Shown: piece after piece, positions 56,103 through 64,000 of the stretch
Layout of the letters: every line of letters begins with the position of its first letter
How positions within the stretch are numbered: position 1 is the stretch's first letter
From: Endomychus coccineus
Lineage: Eukaryota; Arthropoda; Insecta; Coleoptera; Endomychidae
Assembly (NCBI GenBank): GCA_958510875.1
Contig: OY294068.1
Span: 26,702,297-26,766,296, forward strand
DNA length: 64,000 nt
Reading direction: 5' to 3'
Position numbers and translations under genes: made by a program
Notes under the pieces: generated by a model
The model's database searches: none
Seen by the model: only the letters and a program-made list of their open reading frames with translations
Told to the model about the DNA's origin: nothing

Positions 56103-57275
56103 CAGGGCCGGATCAAGGATTGGGCAGAGTGGGAGGCAGCCCATGGGCCCCCACCAAGTATAATATATTGAAAAATGTTTGGCTTTCAACAAAAATAATA
56201 GAATGATTTTGTTAATACAGTAACAAATTTATGATTTTTGCATAATTTTGTGCAGAATTTGCTTTCAAATATTCTAATTATTTATTTTTAAAATGTATTT
56301 TGTTCTGATGATCACTAACTGTATGGCTGGAAGATTCTCCTCAAAGTTAAAATTACTCAAAAACAGATTACGAACGGCAATGGGTCAAAAACGCCTCAAT
56401 GATCTAGCGCTTTTCAGTAGCAATAGCGATATTTTGTGAGAACCTTCGACGACTTGATCGACGACTTCACGACTAAAAAAAGCGAAAAGTGCCTTCGTAA
56501 CGATAGTTTATATACGGGTGTCTTAGATTTTAATCGGGAAAATTTGATAGACGATAGAAAATTTGATTTTGAGAAAAAATTCCTAATAACATATATGCAC
56601 AGACGCTTAGTTTTTGAGATACAGGGTGTTGAAATTGATAAAAAAATTTAGTTTTTTGCGAATATCTCCGGAACCGTTTATCGTACGGACCATGTTTTTT
56701 ACCATAAGAGTTGATTTTTCTCGAAAACGATCAACTTCAGAGCTTATGACCAAGAGTACCTTTTTTGTGTAGAAAATATTGGCAATTCAAACGGTTGCCT
56801 CAAAACGGTACTTTTTTCAGTGGCGTAGAAGTTGGGGAGAAAAACACCAACTAACCCTTCAAAATCTTCACCAATTATTAAAAAAAAATTTGTATCACAC
56901 ATAACATAGCTTACTATGAGTAGAAAATGCTTGCAAAAGTTGTTTCCTATACGATAGACGGTTCTGGAGATATTCGCGAAAAACGAAATTTTCTTATCAA
57001 TTTCAACACCCTGTATCTCAAAAACTAAGCGTCTGTGCATATATGTTTTCAGGAATTTTTTTCTCAGAATCAAATTTTCTATCGTCTATCAAATTTTCCC
57101 GATTAAAATATGAGACACCCTGTATAACTGCCAGAAAAGATTTATTCAAATAACATCACAATTGCATTATAATTTTGTATTGTAAAAATATTTTGTGCCA
57201 TTTCGTATTACCATTACCATAGGGTCCCACATCAAACTTGTGCCCACGGCCCTCACCACTCTAAATCGGGACCTG
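56103..57275. mobile_element. non-autonomous hAT element with perfect 8-bp duplication
   Basis: Starts CAGGGCCGGATCAAGG and ends with the complement of CAGGTCCCGATTTAGAG. Identical ATTCCTAT flanks occur at 56095-56102 and 57276-57283. CAGGGCCGGATTTA-type ends are common in hAT MITEs. No transposase coding. Half its length is a nested mariner-type MITE. Confidence 0.88.
56515..57122. mobile_element. mariner-type MITE nested in the hAT element
   Basis: Inverted arms of roughly 190 bp start CGGGTGTCTTAGATTTTAAT on the left and CAGGGTGTCTCATATTTTAA on the right, both followed by CGGGAAAATTTGATAGACGA. TA flanks lie at 56513-56514 and 57123-57124. Inner landmarks GATACAGGGTGTTGAAATTG and GCGAATATCTCC occur in both arms. 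No coding. Confidence 0.88.
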
Positions 57276-57283
57276 ATTCCTAT

Positions 57284-58254
57284 ACGGAAGCAGAATATCG
57301 CTTAAGGAATTGAACAGAATTTTTGACTAAAATATTTCATTAATGCTCGAAAAACAATTCACCCGAAACACGGCGTGACGGTGTTAGTAAATTAAAACCG
57401 AAACGAATTATTTTGATTAGAGTGTAAATTTGTTTGAAAACCAAATCTCTAGCAATAATAATAATAGAGAGTTCAAACAACATGTGCTCAATTCTTCTAA
57501 ATAGAACTCGAACCGGATGAATAATGCAAGCGAGATTGCTCGAAAGCTTAGTTCGATTATTGTGAACTTTTCTCTTTACTCGATTCATTCGATACACTCT
57601 CCTTGCTTTGCAATCTAAAATGTCAAACTGCAGGATTTGCGTCACTTTCGATATTTTAAAAATCGAAGAACGGGTTGAGTGGTTGGAAGTTCAACTTTGC
57701 TTTTACTGACTGACACTTCATACTTTGTTCCTTCTACCAGCTTAACTTTCTCCCCTATCTACTTATAATTTTCATCAGTTTGTAACGAAATAGAACTTCG
57801 ACAGACTATGAGTCCAGGGAACATTTTTTTACGCAAGTTTAATTCAGAAGTTAAGAATCAGCGGCAGACGATTAGTTTCATTGCGAGGGATATCATTCTC
57901 GAAATATTGTCGTTTGAGAGTTTTTCCGGATGATTGTTCGTTCCGGTGCTATTGATTATTCTAACTTGGGATTGCCTGGATAGAAAAGATGTGTTGTTAT
58001 ATCCACCGGAAGCAAAATAGATCCTTGTCACAAGGATATGAAACTGTAGCAAATGTGGTATCGCTGTCTTAAGATTTGCGAACTCTAGTCGGCACACTCA
58101 GAAATCTTAGAATAGGCATGCATGATCAATCATGTATCCTCATTAACAACTTTCCCTCTTGAAGATGTTCTGAATAATTGTTCGCTATGTTTTGAATTTG
58201 TTATTCAACGTCGCCCTAATCCTACTTGACCTACCTCCTCTCCATATTTTTTAT
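57284..58254. other. unassigned sequence
   Basis: Moderately GC-richer at 57480-57640. The open frame at 57340-57645 (minus) carries no known domain. Confidence 0.35.
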
Positions 58255-58900
58255 ACTTTGACTATACGAGAGAGGGGACTATAATGTTCGAAGAACATCA
58301 TGTTTCGAGGTTATAGGCATGAGGAAACCCTCACTAGATGAAAAGGTAAAAAATTGTGGGATCCTGGAGAAGACGCAAACTGTCTCGCTCCTCTGGCTTC
58401 AATGGATGGTATATAGACTCTGGACGAGAAAGCGGTGTGAAGTGTACCATCATTTGCAAAGCTGTGGACGGAACAGGTGGTCCATTTCAGCAGATTTTTG
58501 ATATGGAGCAGAAACAAAGTTGGGGCCAAGACAGATCCCTGTGGAACATCAGCATTGATAGCTATTGTATCGGAGGATACTCCGTCAATCTATCCATCTC
58601 CACCTCCATCTATCTGAGAGAAAACTCGATAGTAAGCGACAAAGTTGAGACGGAAACTCAAATGGAGGATTTTTCCCAAATAGGATTTGGTGCCTGACTC
58701 GATCAAATGCTTTGGAGATATCGTATGATAAAGCTAGAGATTCTCCATATTTTTCAATAGATTTCTGCCATACATGTGTTACGTAGGCAAGCAGGTTTCC
58801 TTTTGATCTTTGCTGATGAAAGTCATTATGCCAGTCATTCACAATCTCTAGGTATTTGATGAGCCCAATGTTGTATAAGAGAGAGGTCAGAAGGAGCTAT
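58255..58900 (-). pseudogene. Jockey-like LINE (family J), internally deleted
   Basis: On the minus strand the frame 58585-58842 gives YVTHVWQKSIEKYGESLALS and YDISKAFDRVRHQI (first catalytic Asp). The frame 58311-58529 gives APTLFLLHIKNLLK, then FANDG, where the usual ADD has become AND. After IEARGARQ the sequence jumps to NFLPFHLVRVSS, which corresponds to the LWNSLPSEVFP block near the C-terminus. About 500 nt present in the 20.9-22.0 kb copy are thus deleted. The 3' end TGTTCTTCGAACATTATAG matches the copy at 61.6 kb. Confidence 0.8.
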
Positions 58901-59133
58901 TATTGAGTGGAATGGGCTACTGGAAAATTTGAAAGACACTTCATTCTGAGAAAGAGATGAATAGATTCGGAATACAACTGACTTACTGAGGGTTAACTGA
59001 GGCTTCACAACTCATCAAGGAGTTGGAGTAAGGAATATACGGCTGCACCCCGAGGATTATCTGTTATTCTTGGTGGTTATGCAAGTATTTTTCAACCAGA
59101 AGCTCATGCCGTTGAGTTGTGTACACGATAGCA
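58901..59133 (+). pseudogene. LINE RNase H scrap
   Basis: In shifting frames GVGVRNIYGCTPRI-like wording and GGYASIFQPEAHAVELCTR are readable. F-Q-P-E-A-H-A-V-E resembles the F-Q-A-E-x-x-A-I box of LINE RNase H domains. Short and frameshifted. Confidence 0.45.
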
Positions 59134-59384
59134 ACGTTTGAACAAGTTAACTATCTAAATTTTCTGTGGGTTCATTTGAACTAATTCTGAATACGTTTCA
59201 TTGGGTGATTTACATGTTCTGTCAACAATTTCAACGTATTGTTAAAATGTGAAATAAATTGAAAATATCAGAGTGTATGTAATTACTTGGCATTATAAGC
59301 ATTTGAAGTACCTACCAAACACAAACTATAGATTTTTATCTTATATATAATGCTGAAGACAAAATCAATAAATATATTAATTTT
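59134..59384. other. unassigned sequence
   Basis: No feature recognised. Confidence 0.35.
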
Positions 59385-60843
59385 TGAGAAGATCTTTTAA
59401 TAACGTTTGTCTTCATTTCTAAAATCTAACAACATTATATCTACGAATCAATATGGATTTAGCAAAGGCTCTTCCACTTAGGATGCCCTTTACTGCTTCT
59501 ACAGATTCATTATTGATACATTAGATAAGAAATTAAAATGTTCTGCTTTGTTTTATGATCTTTCAGAAGCTTTTGATTCTGTTAATCACGATTTGCTCCA
59601 AAAAAATTGAATTCATACGGCATTAGAGGAATAGCCAATAATTGGATAGCCTCATATTTATCAATTCGCTTCCAATTAGTCAAATTAAATAGGGGAGTAT
59701 TCTTGGCCCGATTTTATTTGTGCTATTTATTAATGACCTTGAACTAAATACATCATTTAATTTATTATCATTACTTGCCGATGATACAGCCAAAGCTAAC
59801 TGTAGCGAGAGCCTAGATGATGTCATATCCTTAACGCAAAATTCGGCTGACAGTATGCATCACTGGTGCAGCCGTAACTATCTGTCTTTGAATATCGAGA
59901 AAACAAATCTAGTTCTATTTACCACAAAAGGTCATCCTGATAATATATCTCATTCAGTAAGGTTAAATGGCAAATCTATAGAACAGTGTGAGCAAGTAAA
60001 ATTTTTGGGGCTCTATCTTGATTCTAATTGCTCATGACAAACTCACTTACATCACTTAACAAAAAAAATGTCATCTCTATGTTTTGTTCAGTTAGTATAG
60101 ATGTTGTCCTTAATTTTTACCACGGATTTATTCAGAGAAAATTACTCTAAGGTATACTATGCTGTGGTAGCGATCCTAGAGTCAGTGACTTGCTTATAGT
60201 TCAGAAAAAAATGATTAGAATTATTGCTCAGGCCCCTTATAACAGTTCTTGCAGACCTTTGTTCCATAAAATTGGCTTACTCACGCTACCTTCGCTTTAC
60301 ATTCTACAAGCATGTAAATTTGTTAAGCAGAATAGCTCAAAATTTAATACTTGTAAAGAAATGAATCATTATATAACCCGGCAAGCAAATGACATATATA
60401 TTCCAGCATGTAGATTATCACAAACTGCTAATGGACCGCACATACTTCCTTTAAAACTGTTTAACCATTTGCCACCATCGTTGAGAACAGTGACAAGTTT
60501 AAATTGTTTCAAAAATATGTTGAAATCATTGTTATTGAAGACCACGCTGTATTCAATAGACGAGTACTTCAGGGTGAATTACTTACATACCCTTTCCTCC
60601 AGTCAATCTTGCTTGATTAAATTAATATTCGATATTCAATTTAGCCATTGTTATTGTTAGTAAGTGATTAATACATGTTATAATTGTACTTATATGTGTA
60701 TATGTTTGAGTTATTTATCATGTTATTATAATATTATTTTTAGTGTAATTTTTTTTCCAATTAGTGTGATATACTTGTACTTGACGACACCAATGCTTGT
60801 AAAAGTTTTATGGTTAATAAATCCTATCTTATCTTATCTTATC
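59385..60843 (+). pseudogene. CR1/Jockey-like LINE (family C)
   Basis: Frames give NNIISTNQYGFSKGSST, SALFYDLSEAFDSVNHDLL (first catalytic Asp), VLGPILFVLFINDLE-like wording across a frame change, then LLADDTAKA (ADD at about 59777-59788) and NYLSLNIEKTNLVLF, VKFLGLYLDSNCS. After a frameshift the frame 60190-60660 reads LIVQKKMIRIIAQAPYNSSC, LTLPSLYILQACKF and LKLFNHLPPSLRTV. The element ends with AATAAA and a CTTATCTTATCTTATC tail at 60816-60843. The order matches the truncated copy at 39.4-40.4 kb, but the tails differ (TTATC versus TTTA). Stops and frameshifts inactivate it. Confidence 0.82.
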
Positions 60844-61089
60844 AAAACCTGGAGCTTAAAAGCTAACTTGCTCAAACTATTATAATTTTTAGAATTTGTA
60901 GAACTTCAAACTTACATACCAAGAACATTTCCGTTATTCAGACTCATTTTTGCTAATAATTTTTCACAAACAGGTCATAGTTTTACTAATTCAAATAGCC
61001 TAAGAATCAGACATTAGAATCTACATTTAAAAAGGTGTCACAAACTCCTATAACGATATCCTATAGTTAGAGCAACACAAGCATTCTAT
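60844..61089. other. unassigned spacer between two LINE fragments
   Basis: No feature recognised. Confidence 0.35.
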
Positions 61090-61640
61090 CATGGGATGAT
61101 CATGCGAGATCCATTGCAAAAACTGCTTCACAAAAACTTGGTTTTTCTATTCCGTGCCAAGAGCTACTCTACATCCCAGCAGATCCTCATAGTCTACAAA
61201 GCAGGAGTACTGTTCACATCTTTGAAGTTCGGTTCCAACACATACGCTGAAGCTCTTGATAATGTCTCATTTACTAGTTCATTGACCTCTCTAGAATATC
61301 GTAGAAGGGTGGAAGATCTCTCCCTTTTCTATAAATATTTTCATGGTCGGTGTTCATCAGAAATCTCGTCTATTGTTCCACTACGAGAGATTTCAGATAG
61401 GCAGACTAGACAAGCTCAAACTAGTTATCCCTTCATTGTCAAGCACTGGACTCGCCTAACTTTTTCCTACCACACTTAATTTTTCTATCGAACAGCGAAG
61501 TTGTGAAACCCTTTACTTAGTGAGATCTTTCCCCATGCCTATAACCTCCAAACCTTGGAGAAGATTTCGAATGGCATTCCACCGTTGGCTCACACGATGT
61601 TCTTCGAACGTTATAGTTTCCTTGTCGTGTGGTATGAAAA
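61090..61640 (+). pseudogene. Jockey-like LINE C-terminus (family J)
   Basis: The open frame 61096-61479 contains LVFLFRAKSYSTSQQILIVY and SLTSLEYRRRVEDLSLFYKY, then FHGRCSSEISSIVP, colinear with the post-palm region of the LINE at 20.9-22.0 kb. It ends by the 3' sequence GTTCTTCGAACGTTATAG. 5'-truncated before the RT palm. Confidence 0.75.
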
Positions 61641-62245
61641 TATAAAAAATACCAAGGCGATCTTTTCCTTTGTCTTCAGAGAGACTTATAATAATTATAA
61701 TAATAGTTTATTTTAAGGATAGTTCATGAATTAAGAGATGAATAAGCAGCAGCATGTTGCTGTCTATATATATCTAGATTTCCAAAGTTATTTCTAAGAA
61801 GTTTTTGTTAGTTTAATGTAACACTCGGGAGTACTAGATATTTGGAACAATGTGAAGAACTTGTCAATAGAGAGTTCAAACATGTAATACATTCGTAAAG
61901 TCTAATTTTGAAGTTTTTACGGGTAGGTACGTCCTATATATGAGCAATTACAAAAGTGTTTACTTTTATCTAGTGTATTCTATCTTCATTATGCAATAAA
62001 AGGACCTACATATATTATAAGTCTTTTCACAATCACTCTAACCTTAGAAAAATTACATAATTTTAATCTTCATCCTAGAATTCTTTATTAATATTATCGG
62101 ACCTTTGACATGAAGAGGTGAAGTAAACTTCAAGAAACCGGTAGCCATATTGAAAGATTTTGCGACATGAGAGATCAATTTTTGCATAACCTCCATTAAC
62201 ATGAACACACACTGGGGAAATCAACCTAATTTTGATAAAAAATCG
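61641..62245. other. unassigned sequence
   Basis: No gene recognised. A short AATAAT repeat occurs near 61690. Confidence 0.35.
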
Positions 62246-62311
62246 ATGGTGGAAGCCGTTACTTTATGGTAATTTATCATTTTGATTATCACTACATAGT
62301 ATAAAACAAAG

Positions 62312-62956
62312 TCGCTGTCTCTGTCCCTATATCCCTATGTATGCTTAAATCTTTAAAACTACGCAACGGATTTTGATGCGGTTTTTTTTAATCGATATAG
62401 TGATTGAAGAGAAAGGTTTATATGTATAATAACATCCATTAAATAGTGGAGAAATACTGTTATTTTTGAGGTTTCTAATGTGATGTCGTAAATAATTACA
62501 TTTTTTCCGCTTACATTGCAAACGCAGGCTGAACCCTAAGAGATATATCAAAATAATGTACTAAGTATTGTACACATTGAAAAGGTCTACGGAAAACTCC
62601 GCGATGGTATATGTCTATCTCTTATGGTTATCCCACAATACCATTTTTTTGTCATTTACTTTTTACGAAAAATAATGGCTAATTTTGGAAGCGATTTTAA
62701 CCAATACAGATTAATCCTTATCCAATTAAATACCTCAAATACATTGTTGATTCAAGATAGATCTATATGGCCCTTTACAGCATATTATTTGAATGCATAT
62801 TTTCGAAGATATTACAGATTTAAAAATTGCGGGACGTAGCGTTTGCGGCGGTACCGGCCGGAGCGGGCCGCTATGTTTTTATATACAACGTTCAGTTTTT
62901 CTGTAGTGTACTTAGTATCAGCATTGCACCTGTGCGAAGCCGGGGCAGGTCGCTAG
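62312..62956 (+). mobile_element. short non-autonomous Helitron
   Basis: The 5' end is TCGCTGTCTCTGTCCC with the downstream phrase ACTACGCAACGGATTTTGAT. The 3' end is GTGCGAAGCCGGGGCAGGTC then GCTAG followed by T. TC at the 5' end, a GC-rich hairpin-capable 3' end and a terminal CTAG next to T match Helitron rules. No Rep/helicase coding; the frame at 62624-62839 is unrecognised. Confidence 0.75.
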
Positions 62957-62966
62957 TATGAAATAA

Positions 62967-63011
62967 TAACTACTTTGTTTTTATAAAAGTGGTATAAAAA
63001 CAAAGTAGTTA
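62967..63011. repeat. 19-bp-stem hairpin next to the Helitron
   Basis: TAACTACTTTGTTTTTATA and its complement are separated by about 7 nt. The stem is perfect. It lies in the PLE tail just 3' of the Helitron. Confidence 0.9.
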
Positions 63012-63060
63012 CTAATTTTAATATTTTTTATTTTTCGGTTTCAACAATCTCATTTTGTTC

Positions 63061-63587
63061 TAAACGCTAGTTCGTATATTTCTAATTACACTGTATTCAG
63101 ACAGTGCTAATGATGCATACTCATTCATTATTTGTTTCGAAAATGTCAAGACATTAAGACGACAGCTTGGCCTAAGCAGTTTCCATTTTATAATCTGAGA
63201 AAATGATGTTCACAATTAAAATCACGCTTTCAACGTAAGATTTAATTTCAGTTAAATATTTTCTCGGAGCGAGTTTCGCTCCAATTTAGGGGTCAAAAGC
63301 AATAAAGGTTTGTCAAGAACGATTTAAATTACTGTCAGTCCATGAAATTTGATTAACGACGATTTTAGTCAAGCGCGGGACATGAACTCACTGAATTTTG
63401 TACTTAACTGAAAACTTAACAGGATAATAGAATTAAATATTGAGTTTCTACTTATATTTCAACTTCAAATTGTTATGAACTTCACGTTCCATTAAGCAGC
63501 ACAGATTTGATATCTGGATCAAAGTAGTTAGTTCTCTGTATATTTGTAAAGTGAAATACAAACACATTTCGTGTTAGAATCAAAATA
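63061..63587. other. unassigned sequence
   Basis: No feature recognised. Confidence 0.35.
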
Positions 63588-63689
63588 CAAAGTTCTGGTT
63601 CTCCAGGTTGAACAGTGACAACACGTCAATTAATTGTCTGGGATTAATAGGAGTGTTGTCACTTTTCAACCTGGAGAACCAAAACTTTG
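63588..63689. repeat. 102-bp hairpin (mini-MITE or hairpin RNA candidate)
   Basis: Arms 63588-63624 and 63653-63689 are complementary over 37 nt with two mismatches, starting CAAAGTTCTGGTTCTCCAGG. The loop is 28 nt. No obvious target duplication. Confidence 0.85.
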
Positions 63690-64000
63690 TCTACGTATAT
63701 TTGTTTACACTTAAACTAAGCGATCAAACAATTATTATTATAATGCTGAATATTCATTCAAAAAATATCTTTTCTGCTTGTATTTAAATTGATATTAAGT
63801 TTTCAACTCATTTGATATCATCAGATACTTGAACCCACACTGCAATTTCCTATAATTGATAGATGACACTTTTTGATTTTACTTCGTATCATTTATCACA
63901 ATATTTATAGTATTTCGGTATTCGTACTTGTTTTATTATTATATATGTTACTATAGAAAAACAAGGCTTCAGAAATAATGCGTATGAATTGATAGAATGT
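63690..64000. other. unassigned sequence
   Basis: No feature recognised at the right edge of the window. Confidence 0.35.

Larger units (their letters stand above)
62246..63060 (-). mobile_element. PLE 3' end, split by a Helitron
   Basis: 62246-62310 is the complement of the PLE tail at 41815-41885 (GGAAGCCGTTACTTT, TTATCATTTT, ACAAAG). Wording consistent with the same tail resumes after the Helitron at 62958-63060 (AAACAAAGTAGTTA and CGGTTTCAACAATCTC in reverse). Confidence 0.6.

Noticed and set aside
1..64000. CRISPR array, operons or bacterial genes
   Set aside because: Spacing of the repeats, codon decay, LINE/PLE content and TTAGG repeats all point to insect nuclear DNA.

Overview
The window is AT-rich eukaryotic DNA, almost certainly from an insect. 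Supporting signs are interstitial TTAGG telomere-type repeats, R1-clade (SART/TRAS-like) and Jockey/CR1-like LINEs, Penelope-like elements (PLEs), Helitron, hAT, MULE, Tc1/mariner-related and PIF/Harbinger-related DNA transposons, and many foldback elements. The order cannot be fixed from this sequence. I could not recognise any complete host protein-coding gene. The only hint of host transcription is a weak promoter-plus-first-exon candidate near 24.88-25.09 kb and a truncated THAP exon near 52.6 kb. The window reads as a large intron or gene-poor tract built by repeated, often nested, transposon insertion.

Layout. 0.4-2.2 kb: a deleted R1-clade LINE lying between two TTAGG arrays. 8.1-10.3 kb: a decayed site-specific-type LINE on the minus strand next to a 961-bp TA-flanked DNA transposon. 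12.2-15.8 kb: a 727-bp tandem duplication, then a 2.16-kb transposon with inverted repeats of about 475 bp. 17.2-18.3 kb: a foldback element with 150-bp subrepeats. 19-22 kb: LINE remnants. 22.4-24.2 kb: a hAT element with a perfect 8-bp target duplication and a nested MITE. 26.5-27.9 kb: a MULE transposase remnant. 29.4-30.4 kb: a 5'-truncated LINE with a 12-bp target duplication.

30.5-35.5 kb is the most informative region. A SWIM/YqaJ-nuclease-encoding element, with an 18-bp terminal inverted repeat and TA flanks, appears to be interrupted by a young 3.8-kb element. The young element carries an uninterrupted 534-codon DDE transposase, a -1-frame SWIM ORF, 310-bp terminal repeats, and host AAA on one side and TTT on the other. 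This is the signature reported for Spy transposons.

37-42.5 kb: a PLE endonuclease scrap, a cluster of five TGACGTCA palindromes, and a foldback element enclosing a LINE and a head-to-head PLE pair. 43.6-44.9 kb: a second foldback that shares a core motif with the first. 49.7-50.8 kb: three 73-nt tRNA-like units at the 3' ends of a duplicated 0.3-0.4 kb repeat. 53.6-55.6 kb: a nearly full-length decayed PLE. 56.1-57.3 kb: a hAT MITE with perfect 8-bp duplication and a nested mariner-type MITE. 58.3-61.6 kb: four LINE fragments. 62.2-63.1 kb: a Helitron inside a PLE 3' end. 63.6 kb: a compact 102-bp hairpin.

The genes do not form a pathway; the common theme is transposition. All domain identifications come from reading motifs by eye and none was checked against a database.
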